The position numbers and the translations under genes were made by a program. 64,000 nucleotides of DNA from Dryas octopetala (lineage: Eukaryota; Streptophyta; Magnoliopsida; Rosales; Rosaceae). A model generated the notes under the pieces. That model was not told the origin of the DNA. It was given only the letters and a program-made list of their open reading frames with translations, and did not search any database. Where the stretch lies: positions 4,218,501-4,282,500 of the forward strand of contig OY992840.1 in assembly GCA_963921425.1 (NCBI GenBank), in the 5' to 3' direction. Positions 33,695 to 45,294 of the stretch are shown here, piece after piece (position 1 is the first letter of the stretch; each line of letters starts with the position of its first letter).

Positions 33695-34642
33695 TAGGGG
33701 TGGGCGCGGTGCGGTTCGGTCCTTTTCTCCCTTGGAACCGGGCGCCGCGCCGAATATTCATATGCGGTACGGTTCAGTGTTTAAAACCGGAAAAGGAGTA
33801 AAAAAACCAAACCAAACCAGACCATTCAAGGTGCGGTGCGGTGCGGTTCTCCACTGCGGTTTTGTAACATTTACATATGTTTTAAATTTTTTTAATGTTT
33901 TGTAATTTATATAAAACATATGTTTTGGGGTTTGAGCAATTGGGTTTGGTTTAGGGTTTGGTTGGGCAAACTAGTTTATGTAACTAGACTATATAGAGTA
34001 TATAGAATATACAAAATTTTAAAGCTTAAGGTTTACGGTTTATAGAATGAGAGATGAGTTGCAACCAAACCTTATATCATAAGTATTAAATCCTTATACC
34101 ATAAACCCTAATATCCTATAGGACCTATACCATATCCTAAACCTTATACCATAAATTTTAAATTCTATACCTTATATGGCGTATATCCTACACACTTATA
34201 TAGTATATAACTATATATTATACCCTAGAACTATAAACAATTAAAAAATTTAGTATATACAGTATAAACTATAAATAATATACTAATTTTATTATATAGC
34301 GTAATGGGTATATATAACTAAAATTATAAAAAGTGTATAAAAATGTGTACAAAAAGTGTATAAAAAGTATACAAAAATGGTATGAATATGTATAAAAAAT
34401 ATATAAAATGGTATATATATATGTATAAAAATATAAAAATATATATTTTTTGCAATTATGCGGTGCGGTTCGGTGCGGTGCAGTTAAATGAGGTGTGGAA
34501 CCGGAACCGAAACCGGAGAGAACCGGTGCGGTTTGGTTTTTTTGACGGTGTTGACTTTTTTTAGTCAACGCGGTTTTTTACGATTTTTTGGCGGTTTGGT
34601 TCGGCCGGTTTTAGCGGTGCACGGTTAAAATGCCCACCCCTA
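33695..34642. mobile_element. hAT-like non-autonomous element with TAGGGGTGGGC ends
   Basis: Begins TAGGGGTGGGCGCGG and ends ...ATGCCCACCCCTA, so the ends are inverted repeats. Next to each end are many copies of GCGGTGCGGTT/AACCG words; the middle is very AT-rich with TATAAAAA runs. No clear 8 bp duplication (GATCCATG left, ATTGTCAT right). No transposase. A related right end is present at 54592-54733. Confidence 0.65.
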
Positions 34643-35192
34643 ATTGTCATGAGGAGAGCAAGTAGTGCCTAATTTACCATATCAAAGATGAAAATTCTAT
34701 TAAACTCTCATAGAAGTAATAATAACCGGTTTACTTATTGTTGATTTAGTGATATTTCTCTTCACAATGTTTGAGAGGTCTCAAATTTAAATCTCCTCTT
34801 GAGAGAAAGAATCCCACATTGGGAAATTAAGGTCTTACTTAGTATTTTATAAAGTGTTATACCTCTCCACTCATTGCCAATTAAATTTAAATTGAATAAT
34901 CTAATTTACTCATAGAGATTTTCTACCCAATGGATGGTTTTATTGGAATCCTCAATGAATGGTTTTACTTGATGGTTTTATTTGAATCCTCTAATTTACT
35001 CATAGAGATCTCCTACCCAAAAGAGAGCCGTTTTCGAGAAATTATTCTGTGTAACATGATACATTGCCAAGTGGTGTAATCAATTCAACGTGTCATAATA
35101 TAAGTGGATACTATTAATATATATTAGAGATAATTAGGCTTAGGTCTTTTAGAAAAACAGTTTATAAATGAAGATTAGAAGTGTTTTAAAAT
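34643..35192. repeat. Spacer with short local duplications
   Basis: ATGGTTTTA...TTTACTCATAGAGA occurs twice (34907-34925 region and 34992-35010), and the same phrase with TTTGAATCCTCTAA recurs at 36694-36770. No gene seen. Confidence 0.5.
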
Positions 35193-35384
35193 CAGTAATG
35201 CTACACTTACCATATTTTTATACCACAATTTCATACCATCTTACATGGCATTCATACATTGGGCACTAAAAATTAAAAAATAAAACCTAAAAAAGAAAAA
35301 GGAAATACCCTTCCAGTAAAGTAATGACACATCAGGTGGGATACAAATGTGAGAGAAAAAATGTGGGACAACTAGCATTATTGA
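35193..35384. mobile_element. hAT-like MITE, copy 2
   Basis: Inverted copy of the element at 13909-14110: left CAGTAATGCTACACTTACCA, right end complement TCAATAATGC. Shared interior words (CATACCATCTTACATGGCAT against the complement of ATGCCATGTAAG). Flanked by TTTAAAAT on both sides (35185-35192 and 35385-35392), an 8 bp duplication. No coding capacity. Confidence 0.8.
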
Positions 35385-35394
35385 TTTAAAATTT

Positions 35395-35505
35395 ATAAGA
35401 AAATCTTTTTAATTCATAATAATTTATAAGAAAATCTTTTTAATTCATAATAAAGTCTTTTTAATTTATAAGAAAATCTTTTTAATTTATAATAAAGTCT
35501 TTCCC
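35395..35505 (+). repeat. Short tandem repeat, unit about 32 bp
   Basis: TTTATAAGAAAATCTTTTTAAT with ATAATAAAGTC variants is repeated about four times in direct orientation. Confidence 0.75.
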
Positions 35506-35641
35506 TGTATTTCTCCTTCTAGGATGTATAATGAGCTTTGTAGAGGCTGTATGTTAGGTTTTAATTCTGAGATTCCCAAAATCTTGGAGTTAAAACCTAA
35601 CATAAAGTCATCAAAGAAGAAAAATAAAAGGACTGAATTAT

Positions 35642-36333
35642 GGCCAGTTTGGTATTGCTGTATGAAAAAACAGCTGTGAAGTAAAACAACTGTGAAGTAA
35701 AATCAGCTGTAAAGTACAGCAGCTAAGTGTTTGGTAAAATATGTTTTTAAAAGTGCTGTGAGTGCAAAAAACAGTATCAAAGTGTTTGGTAAATGTTAAT
35801 GTAAAAGTGCTGTGACTGTGTATAATTACTAAAATAGATATGATGCTAAAAGTATCTTTCACTTATTTGTTTGGTAAAAATAAAATGTGTTTTACTTGTT
35901 TTTTAAATTTTTTGCTACAAATTTTTATTAGCATTAATTTTTCTAAGAACAACATTATTAAATAACTATGTCTATTTTTTTTTTAGGTATATTATAATTT
36001 TAATCGTGCAAATAAAATATCATAATTAATTATCACAATATAAAATATAACTAACAATAGACATATTTTTTAATTTAAAATAAACAAATTAAAAATATAG
36101 AAATCAATGAGGATATTATGGGTAAAATAAAATATTCATTGTTGCTGTGATTCACTGCAGCTTTCAAAAGCACATAGAAACCTGCTTTCTGTTTTTGTTG
36201 TGGGGAGTTGAGAATTGTGAGAAAAATCAGTTTTTAATTTTTTTTACCAAATACCAAAACTGCTGTAGGTGATTGAGAATTGTAATCCACAGCAGCTTTT
36301 GGGTCTTCCACCGCAATCCCAAACGAGGCCTTA
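35642..36333. mobile_element. MITE-like element with GGCC(A/T)..GTTTGG ends
   Basis: Left end GGCCAGTTTGGTATTGC; complement of the right end GGCCTCGTTTGGGATTGC. The next 150 bp on the left repeats CAGCTGTGAAGTAAAAC and GTGTTTGGTAAA words. TTA occurs near both flanks but the duplication is not clean. No transposase. The ends recall hAT or Harbinger-like elements; the class is open. Confidence 0.6.
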
Positions 36334-36450
36334 AAAACCCTAAATCACTATCAGTTTTAGTCTAAGAAATACTCATAAAATAGACTGGACTTTAAGTCTC
36401 CCTTAATATTATTATACCCTACTAATATAAATATACTATAATAATTTTTT

Positions 36451-37010
36451 GTCGTTTTCAATGCTTCTACTACCCAAAAGAGTTGTTGGGCCGCCTGGTA
36501 CTTCTTCAACTAAAAAGAGGTGCCTTTGACCAATAAAAAAAAAAAAAAAAAACTAAAAGGATCGAGGTGCCAAGGACATCTCTACAACATGTGCAGGAAT
36601 GGAGGGGGTTGGGAGAGAGGAAAGGTGAGGAGATGAAAGAGTTCTTTTAAAGTACCTGTTTAAGAACAAAATTGATCTGTAAAATTTACTCATAGAGATC
36701 TTCCACCCAATAAACAAAAATGGATGATTTTATTTGAATCCTCTAATTTACTCATAGAGATCTTCTACCCAAAAGAGGGTCGTTTTCAATATATGCTTCT
36801 ACTACCCGGCCAAAAGAGTTGTGGGGCGCCAGCTGGCGCTACTTCAACTAAAAAGCGGTGCCAAGACACCTCTACAACATGTGCAGGAATAGAGGGGTTT
36901 GGGAGAGAGGAAGGCCGGGTGAGGATATGAATAAAGAATTCTTATAAAGTACCTGTTTAACATGGCCAAAAAAAAAAGTACCTGTTTAAGAATAAAATTG
37001 TTCTGTAAAA
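36451..37010 (+). repeat. Direct tandem duplication, period about 328 bp
   Basis: GTCGTTTTCAAT at 36451 and 36779 start two copies that share TGCTTCTACTACCC, AAAAGAGTTGT, GGTGCCAAG, CTACAACATGTGCAGGAAT, GGTTTGGGAGAGAGGAA-type sequence and AAAGTACCTGTTTAAGAA. The copies differ by small insertions (an A run in copy 1). No gene. Confidence 0.82.
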
Positions 37011-37098
37011 TTTTTAAAAATTAAGGGTTGGAATAGAACCACCCCAGGAATAATTAATTAATTAATTTTTTTTTTTTTGCTGCAGATAATAGTTTATG

Positions 37099-37446
37099 GT
37101 GAAATTACACTTACAGTTCTTGTAAGGTTTGCAATTTTTTACTTTAGTTCCTAAACCACATTTCCTCAATTTTACCAATTGATCAAATTAATAGAAAGAT
37201 GACGTACGTACCATGTAATAATTACTAACAATGATCTTGAAATATCAATTTTATTTATGCACGTAATTAACACAAGTAAGTTACGACACCTTTTGTTGGT
37301 TGAGTTGATAAAATTGACGTAAGAAATGTGGTTAATTAATTGCAAGCTAAAGTAAACTATACAAGCCTTATATTGTCAAAATTGAAACTAAATAAACTAA
37401 AGTGAAAAATTATAAAAGCAATAAGAACCGTAAGTGTAATTTAACC
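37099..37446. mobile_element. Foldback MITE
   Basis: Left GGTGAAATTACACTTACAG; complement of the right end AGGTTAAATTACACTTACGG. The arms continue with TTCTTGTAAGG / TTCTTATTGC and TTTTTACTTTAG / TTTTTCACTTTAG. No clear target duplication. No coding capacity. Confidence 0.7.
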
Positions 37447-37506
37447 TAATTTATTGTTCAAGGACCCACCAGCATGCCAGCCATGCCCGAAATTTGATTT
37501 CTGTAG

Positions 37507-37540
<34 letters not shown>

Positions 37541-39152
37541 GGTGCAACTCCCAGCTAGCTAATTAAGACAATAGCCCATCGTGGTCCACGTAATGCCTTG
37601 TCCATACCCTAACTTTCCAACAAACAAGGAGTGATATTGTAAGAGCCAAATGCATGCATGCGAATATTCACAGAAACTGATCGAATGCTTGGGCTTGGAG
37701 GCTTGGAGACCCTTGTACGTTTGTAACAGTTTTCGTTTTCTGTTTTTTGGCTTCGCTCATCAATTTGGAGGTTTCTGATTTATTTTTTTATTTTTTTATT
37801 TTTTGGCCAATGGAGATTTCTGATTTTAATTATTACAAAATCTACAAAGCAAGCCAAAGACTTGTTTACCCCTGTTGTAGGTTTTTGTGGCCCAGGATGA
37901 TATATATATTCCATGGTTAGTGGTTTTTCTTTTTTGGGCTTCAGCGCTTATCTCACTAAAAATAATAAAAAATTGAAAGACTTGTTTGTACGTGGAATTG
38001 ATTTCTTCAATCATGTGCATGTGCTTGTTGCTAACGTATATATCATTCATAAGCTTCACTCGAAAGGTGAACTATCTAGCTACACTATCCCAGCTTATAT
38101 TTTGTTTAATTTGTTTTTTTTGTTATTTTTTTTTCAGACCATACTACAAGAAAAATGTTCATTATGTACAGATAAAGAAGCACAAATATGGTTTGGTACA
38201 AAATATAACAAAACGTCAAATGGTAACCTCCAGAAATATTTGGATACTTCTTACAATCTTATGGTTTGAATTTGATACAAAATTATAAAACTTGAATATA
38301 TACTGTTTAGTGGTAATAATTTCTTACTACTATAATATATGGTCTGATACAATTGAATTATACGTACAATTATCAAATGGATCGAACAATCCTCAAAGAT
38401 GATATGAAACTAAAAAGATCGATATTTTTATAAATCCATTCTCAGAAATTAAACAGCTAGTCAGGTAGGCCGTTAAATTTGGATCAGATCCTAATTTTTT
38501 TTTCTATAATTTCTCTAATATAGACTACTTGGAAATTCAGAAAATCTGATAACCAAAAAGTTAAACTATTTGGCAATTCAGAAAATCTGATAATATTGGT
38601 CCAAAAAGTTCTTACACTTTTTGCCAATTGGTGAACATCTATTGTTGTATGTTTGATGTTGACAAGAGTGTGAGACAAATCTCTTTGCATATATAGGCAT
38701 ATAGGATACGACTTTTGGTGAGTTATTTAATTGCAACCCTTCATTTCCGATCACTTTATACAACTAGAAAGGAATAGCTAGCTCGATACATTCAAAACAC
38801 ATGCACCACATATATCAAATTTATCTTGAGTGTACGTCAAATTTTGAGTGTACGTACGGGTCATTAATTAAGGTTCAAAGGGAGTTTCTTAGCTGCACCT
38901 GAAAGCTCCAAGGGTTGTTGTATATACGTTGGGAGATGACCTCATTCAATCTTGTGAAGTAGGGTAAAAAAATCATCTCTTAGGACAACGCATTTGCATG
39001 CCTCAACTCCGATAATTTTTCTCAATAACATATATATTTTGGTTTGGGTTGTGATTATTAGCCAATGATTTGGATGGAGAAATGGCCACTATGGCTCTCT
39101 TCCTACGTCCAAGACGATGTTAGTTCATAAACGAATTTCAATGAATAATATG
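37447..39152. other. Intergenic, no gene seen
   Basis: AT-rich. Contains an (AT)n run at about 37510-37538 and a 54 bp local duplication around 38531-38595 (GGCAATTCAGAAAATCTGAT twice). Several frames of 60-118 codons exist but are Phe/Leu/Lys-rich and unlike any protein family. Confidence 0.45.
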
Positions 39153-39755
39153 GGAACAATTAGGGATGGCAACGGGGCGGGGCGGGGCCGGGGGTGCCAC
39201 CCCCATCCCCCGCCCCCGAAATTTTTTGAATCCCCGAATCCGCCCCAAATCCCCGACTATGTAAACGGGGATTCCCCGTCCCCAACCCCGCCGGGGAGTG
39301 GCTTCCCCGAACCAGCCCCAAATCCCCCACCTATGTAAAGAGAGATCGCAGAGAGAGGATGGCGAGTGGCAAACGGCGACGGCGACCAGAGAAGGAGATC
39401 GCAGAGAGAGGATGGCAAACGGTGACGGTGAGAGGGCGAGACAGAGAGGCGACTGGCGAGACTCGGGGTTGCAAGATAGAGGGGCGAGATGGTGGCGAGA
39501 GAGCGGCGAGACAGAGATGGTGGCGAGAGAGCGGCGAGACAGAGATGGTGGCGAGAGGGCGAGACAGAGAGTGCGAGACAGAGCAGAGCGGCTCGATGGT
39601 GGAGACTGGCGAGATGGTGGCGACTGGTGAGATGGTGGCGACTGGCGACTTGGCGAGAGGGCGGCGCGATTGCGAGAGAGACGCAGTGACTGAGAGAGAT
39701 AGAGAGTTAGAGACTAAGAGTGAGAGTCTGAGAGATTAGATATTTAGACCACAGT

Positions 39756-39802
<47 letters not shown>

Positions 39803-40029
39803 GGTTTGGTGTATTGGGGTTTGGAAGTTTGGGGTTTTAAAACATATATATAAATATATAATTTAACAAACATACATTTATATATGTTAATACATTTAAC
39901 AAAAATACATATTAATACCCTAAACATATATATTTGTTAATTTACTTAAAAAATAATTCAACAAATATATGTTTTTCATTTATATAAAGCTTAGGGTTTA
40001 GGTTATTAATTTTATGATCTAAATTATGT

Positions 40030-40410
40030 ATAAATATATAAATTGGAAGAATAAGGTTAGGGTTTAGGGTTTAGGTTATTAATTTTATTATCTAAATTGT
40101 GTATAGATATAGGGTTTAGGATTAATAAGTTTAGGGTTTAGGGTTTATGGGGTTTAGGCTTTTAGGGTATAGGGTATAGGGTATAGGGTTTAGGGTTTTA
40201 TTATCTAGATTGGAATAATAAGTTTAGGTTTTAGGCTTTATGGAGTTTAGGCTTTTAGGGTGTAGGGTGTTTAGGATATAGGGTATAGGGTATAAGGTAT
40301 AGGGTTTAGGGTATAGAGTATAGGGTTTAGGGTATATGGTATATGGTAGGGTATATGGTATATGGTAGGGTATATGGTATAGGGTATAGGGTTTAGGGTT
40401 TAGGGTTTTA
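40030..40410 (+). repeat. Degenerate TTTAGGG / TATAGGG array
   Basis: Many tandem GGGTTTA, GGGTATA and GGTATATGGTA heptamer-like units resembling the plant telomere repeat TTTAGGG but with frequent TATAGGG variants. It lies inside the hAT element, so it is transposon filler rather than a telomere. Confidence 0.8.
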
Positions 40411-40454
40411 TTATCTAAATTGTGTATAAATATATAAATTGGAAGAGTAAACTC

Positions 40455-40560
40455 ATAAGAATTTGTTGGTCTGATGGTAAGGAGCTGTGGGTGAAAACTT
40501 GAGGTGCCAAGTTCGATCCCCCTATATGACACTTTTAACACTAAAATTTTAATAATATAT
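40455..40560 (+). mobile_element. SINE-like tRNA-derived piece inside the hAT element
   Basis: TGGTCTGATGGTAAGGAGC (A-box-like) is followed ~40 bp later by AAGTTCGATCCCC (B box), the promoter layout of tRNA-derived plant SINEs. No intact target duplication or A tail was identified. Confidence 0.5.
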
Positions 40561-40879
40561 ATTTGGTGTAAACGGGGCGGGTTCGGGGTCGGGGGAGCCA
40601 AAACCATACCCGCCCCGCCCCCGACTCGGGTCCCCGCCTAAATCCCCGAATCCGAACCCGGCCCCATTTATCTCCCCCATTAGGGTTTTAATCGGATCGG
40701 GTCCCAGCGGGGATTCGCCCCCGCGGGGATTTTTGCCATCCCTAGGAACAATGTCTTTAATAAAAAATAAATAAATAAATAACATATATATTTTAGGGTG
40801 ATTTACAGTTTAGTTCGTTTTATAGATTCATGTTTTGACTAAAATCTTATTAGCTAGTTTCCATGCACATTGGTGTATT

Positions 40880-41075
40880 CCAAAACTACCTCTACTATTA
40901 TTCTAAAATTAATGAGATTTAAATCTCATAAATTGTGCGATTAAAATCCCACAATTTAAGAGATTTAACATATTTAAATATCATAATTTAAGAGATTTAA
41001 ATCCCACAATTTATGATATTTAAATTGTAGAAATCTCATATTCTATGAGATTTATCACCTACAAAAATCCAAATA
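40880..41075. repeat. Short palindromic repeats, copy 1
   Basis: Repeated GAGATTTAAATC(T/C)CA and CACAATTTAAGAGATTTAA words in both orientations. A related segment is at 46895-47020 (GTGAGATTTAAATCCCACAA), preceded in both cases by CCAAAA(C/T)T(A/G)CCTCTA. Confidence 0.65.
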
Positions 41076-42423
41076 TAAATACACCATCCCACAAAATTTA
41101 AATATAAATCAAACAGCAAGGGGAAAAAAGTATAGATTTGTACATTTAAATTATACCAATACGTGAGTTGTTACATTTCAAATGCACAACTCAAACCTGA
41201 AACATATACCCTTAACCCTAAACTGACGCAGCATAGGTGATGAATCACAACACACACACACAAACTTTAGACTTGTTGATTCTCTAGATTGAGAATACCA
41301 AGAACAAGGGGCCTATAACCTTGTTGATCTAAATGGATTCCAAGTTGATAGAAAGGTTTCGAAAGAAACTTCAATTTTTCGTTAATCAGATTAAAAAAAA
41401 AAAAAAAACCTCCATAACATCTCACCAAAACATCTAAATACCATACAGCCTTAGAAACTCCCTGAAATCCATAAATGGTATATTCAACAACCAAAATAAA
41501 TACTGAAAATAATAAAAGACAATTAAAATGCCAAAAAAACTGCAGAAAAACTTTAAACATGATTTTGGCCTAGCAAACGGCCTTTTTTTGGCTAAAATCC
41601 ACCTTCGCCCACCGCACATGGCCGTGACTTTGATTTGCCTCGTCGTTCCCTTTCCAAAAAGGTATGGTGCGCAAAAATTAGACACCGGGACCCTAATGGC
41701 TAGATATGCGCCTATCACTCTGGAGCCAATAGTCATGTGTCATGCGTGCTGCATCATAAACATATACGTCGTTTGTCGCTTAAAAGTATGAATTTGTACA
41801 TTTGATCGATTTGTACCAACATATAGGTTGGTACATTTCAATTGTACTAGTATGTAGGTTGACATAAATCAATTGTACCAATATGTGGGTTGGTATATTT
41901 TATATGTATCACTATATGAGTTGGTACATTTGACATTACAACTAAGAACAATCGAGCGCTTCTTTGAGCGCTGCTTGACGTTTTCTCTATTCATGTTTTA
42001 CACCACTTTCCAACGAGTTCACCCTACACCCTTTTAGGGTGTAAAATGAGGCTCTTGGAGACTGCAATTAAGTTCGCTCAAAATCCCGGAGTTAAAACCT
42101 AACATAAAATTAACAAACAAGGTGCCGAGCACTCGAAGAAGAAGAAGAAAATATGTTAGGTCATTATGTAGTCATGTACCAAAAATAGTTTGCAATGTAC
42201 CAATATCATGTCCAAATTTAGTTATATGATGTACCAAATATATGACCTAGCTAGCACATTTTTCTCCTCCTTCGAGCTCTCAACACTTGGTTTATTAGGT
42301 TTAGGTTAGGTTTTAATTTCAAGATTTTGGACGGATGCAACTTTCACAAGTCACATCCTACACTAGGCAAGTATGGGGTGACCCGTTAGAAAATGGGGTA
42401 AAAAAAGGGCAGAGGAATCCTAA
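41076..42423. repeat. Spacer with a TGTACCAA minisatellite (about 41785-41945)
   Basis: Four imperfect units of roughly 35-45 bp with TTGTACCAATATGTGGGTTGGTACATTT as theme (quoted in part: TTGTACCAATATG, GGTTGGTACATTT). A single related unit is near 41125. No gene in the region: the 41528-41791 frame is of ordinary composition but has no recognised homology. Confidence 0.55.
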
Positions 42424-42500
42424 ACGTATAACCCTAAACCCTAAAACCCTAAATGTTAAAACTTAAACCATAAACCCTAAACCCTAAACCCTAATCCCAA
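42424..42500 (+). repeat. Short interstitial CCCTAAA repeats
   Basis: About seven imperfect units of the plant telomere heptamer on the C-rich strand (AACCCTAAACCC). Too short and degenerate for a telomere relic claim. Confidence 0.75.
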
Positions 42501-42782
42501 AACAATAAATTATAAACCCAAAACTGTTAGAGCTAAGCCCTAAACCATTAACATAAATCATAAACCCCGCCATATATATACTCTTTATCCAATAACCTTA
42601 GTCTTTAAAGACCTACTAGACCGTAGAGCTTGCTCCTTTGTTAGTACAATTGCTTTGATGTGCTAGGTAATTATGTGAGTTTAGGTAGCAAGTGATGTAC
42701 TAAAAAAAGTTTGTAATGTACCAATTTCATGTCCAAATTTAGTTATCCATGATGTACCAAATCTAGTTTTTAATGTAATAAG

Positions 42783-43190
42783 ACTTTTTTACATTTTACT
42801 CACCCGTAGTTTGGGCTCAATTTCACTTCACCATCTAAAAAGCAAATTGTGTCAATTATCATCTGAATTAAAAATTTGTTGCAATGTACCACTATTGGCT
42901 CATTTTATCTAAATTTTTGTTAAAAATACGAGTGTTTTGGTCTTTTTCAAGTTCCTATTGTTAGAAGAAAAAAAAGATTTTTTACACTTTATTTGCTTTA
43001 ACACAATAAAAAATTGACGTGAAAAGACCAAAACACCCTTATTTTTAACAAAAGTTTAGACAAAATGAGCTTTAGGTACATGGTACTTTGCAACAATTTT
43101 TTAATTCAGGTTGTAAATTGACACAATTTATTTTTAAGTTGTAAAGTAAGATTGAGCTTAAAATTTAGGTAGATAAAGTGTAATAAAGCC
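42783..43190. mobile_element. Foldback MITE
   Basis: The left side ACTTTTTTACATTTTACTCA, GGGCTCAATTTCACTT, AAATTGTGTCAATTATCA is complementary to the right side TTGACACAATTTATTTT, AAGTAAGATTGAGCTTA, GTGTAATAAAG. Inner arms carry GAGTGTTTTGGTCTTTT / AAAAGACCAAAACACCC. Ends are approximate and no target duplication was fixed. Confidence 0.75.
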
Positions 43191-43859
43191 ATGTACTAAA
43201 TAGTTTGCAATGAATCAAATAGTTTGTCGATGTACCATATGATCATACAAATGTGCAAGCTAGTGAATCTCATAATTGTAGCACATATTATTTAATCAAT
43301 TCATATTAATTACCTAAACGGATATTATCTTTAATAATATTAAATTAAAAAAACGTTAAAAATGGATAATATCTTCAATAAATTTTAAATTAATTCATGT
43401 GAATTATCTTAATTTTAGAAGAAAATATGAGCCAAAATTCAAAATTCAAAAAAAAAAACGTGAGGGTCAATATAGGTATATATTACTAAATTATGTTTTT
43501 TTTTTTTTTGTTTAAATAAATTGTTGCTGATGTTGGACATCAGCCTAAAAAAATGAATTAGACTATAAATCAACACAACTATATGGTTTTAGTTCAAATG
43601 ACAGTCCAAAGTAGAATGTACGCCTAATTTTTCTTATATTTCGATGTTATGATCTAAAATTATTTTGTGAAGTGTATTGTAGGAATTCCATCATATTACC
43701 AACAATTTAAATGACGATTTTTCTTATTATTATCATTTCTATCGGAAGCAGATTCAAATTGTTACCCATGCTAACAAAAATGAGAGAAACATTACAATTT
43801 TTATTTTTTTTGGATTAAAGAAATTTTATTAAAGAGGACTAAAGAGAATTACAATGTGT

Positions 43860-44259
43860 CTGAAGTTGTTGAGCTAACTAAGAAGGAGCTTCCCCTACCA
43901 AACTAGACAATTTGCCCACAATGTAGAGCAAACCTAGCTAAAGCATAAGTAGCCCCATTACAAACCCGAGAAACATAAGCACAACTAGCTCCTGGAAATT
44001 ACCCCAAACTCGTTTAGTCTCCTCCAAAGGTGCCCATCCGGTGCCAAGTCCTCTTCAGCCCATTGAAGTCAAGAGACAATCCCTTGAGCATCAGACTCCA
44101 AATGAGACAAAGACAACCCCGTACCGAGAACAAAAATTTAAGCCTGTATAAAAACGCCAAAATTTCGAACTGTTGGGGTGAAGCAATGCGACCAAGAGGT
44201 TGGGCCATAGCCACCACAATTAAATAACTAGTGGGTAATATTTGCAGTTCAACAACCAT
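43860..44259 (-). pseudogene. RNase H-like (RVT_3) domain, retroelement-derived, decayed
   Basis: On the minus strand the segment reads VAMAQPLGRIASPQQFEILAF, then a frameshifted WSLMLKGLSLDFNG part and finally, in another frame, AYVSRVCNGATYALARFALH followed by CGQIV-stop-FGRGSSF. This is the C-terminal RNase H fold common at the end of plant non-LTR reverse transcriptases and their domesticated RVT_3 relatives: the VSRVCNGAAHALARFA segment carries the C-terminal Asn/Ala helix. At least two frameshifts and a Trp-to-stop change make it a pseudogene. An AT-rich tail precedes it on the plus strand. Confidence 0.72.
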
Positions 44260-44574
44260 AACACCATATTTCTTTTTGAATTTTTGAATAATTTGAAGTG
44301 TTGAATTATTATTTTATTTTTTTTCCTTTTTTAGCTTATTAACCGTTGAATCTCACTAGTTCTCACCTTAAAGAGTCTTTTCTTTTTCTTTTGATAAAAC
44401 CTTTGCTTTGAGCAAATAGAAATCAAATATTATATCAAGTTTTTAAATCTTGATCAACTAATGTCGCAGTATTTTATATGTTCATCTCTGGCTCCCTATG
44501 AGTGTCATGTATTTATAACAAGTAAGAAATTAGCGCATCACCTGTACATCAGTTGCTAACCAAAATTTATTAAA
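44260..44574. other. Intergenic, no gene seen
   Basis: AT-rich spacer between the RNase H pseudogene and a MITE. Confidence 0.5.
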
Positions 44575-45029
44575 GGGTTTTTTTTTTTTTTCATATTTAG
44601 TACCTAAACTTTGAACATTGTCTTAATGTGGTACCTAAACTTTTATTTGTCTCAATTGAATACTTAAACTTTTATTTTGTGTCTAATATATACCCATGTA
44701 AATTTCTGTTAAAATTGTTAACAGAAGTTAGGGACAATATGGTCACTTCAAAAAAATTATATTTTAATTATAATTTTTTGTTTTTTTTGTTTATTGTGTT
44801 TTTTTTATAATTTTAAACATATAAAGAAAATAATTCAAATATAATTTTTTTAAAGACTATATTGCCCCTAACTTTTGTTGACAATTTTAACATAAATTCA
44901 TTTTGGTACCTATTAGACAAAAATAAAGTTTAGGTACTCAATTGGGACAAATAAAAGTTTAAGTACCACATTAAGACAAGGGTCAAAGTTTAGGTACTAA
45001 ATATGAAAAAAAAAAAAAAAAAAAATCTC
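44575..45029. mobile_element. MULE-type MITE with 9 bp target duplication
   Basis: 455 bp with long inverted arms: the left CATATTTAGTACCTAAACTT matches the complement of the right AAGTTTAGGTACTAAATATG, each preceded by a T run and GGG/GAG ends. Flanked by TTTATTAAA at 44566-44574 and 45030-45038. No coding capacity. Confidence 0.88.
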
Positions 45030-45294
45030 TTTATTAAAAGACTTGGTTCCTCTAGATAGGTCTCCTAGGTGGCTCCTACTCGAATGGTGGACCTAAATAG
45101 TTAAGTTGATCGAGAACAATATTGATTTTGATTTGGTTTTGTAATGAACAATTTGAACTTCAGCCCCTACTATACTAAAAAAATTCTTTGTGCAGTAGTA
45201 CTTAGTATATATATACCTAGCCAGTATTTTACTTGTCAAAATTTGACTAGCCAATTTACTTACTGACTCAAGCAATAGAGAGATGATGATCATT

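Larger units (their letters stand above)
39161..40744. mobile_element. hAT-type non-autonomous element with 8 bp target duplication
   Basis: Ends TAGGGATGGCAAC and (complement of right) TAGGGATGGCAAA are inverted repeats, and the exact 8 bp duplication GGAACAAT flanks it (39153-39160, 40745-40752), the length made by hAT transposases. Subterminal DNA on both sides is GC-rich (GGGGCGGGG and its complement); the middle has GAGAGAGGATGGC-type repeats, a 43 bp T run (39758-39800), degenerate TTTAGGG/TATAGGG repeats (40030-40410) and a SINE-like piece. No transposase. Confidence 0.9.

Noticed and set aside
38140..38165. ATACTACAAGAAAAATG, similar to a CACTA element end
   Set aside because: No matching inverted end, subterminal array or 3 bp duplication was found nearby.
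39298..39739. Three overlapping Arg/Glu/Gly-rich frames
   Set aside because: They arise from GAGAGAGGATGGC-type repeats inside the hAT element.
41528..41791. Frame with ordinary composition (87 codons)
   Set aside because: No recognised domain, no splice context and an overlapping minus-strand frame of equal length; not enough to call a gene.
40030..42500. Possible chromosome-fusion or telomere relic
   Set aside because: The longer array is inside a bounded hAT element and is degenerate; the shorter one has only about seven imperfect units.
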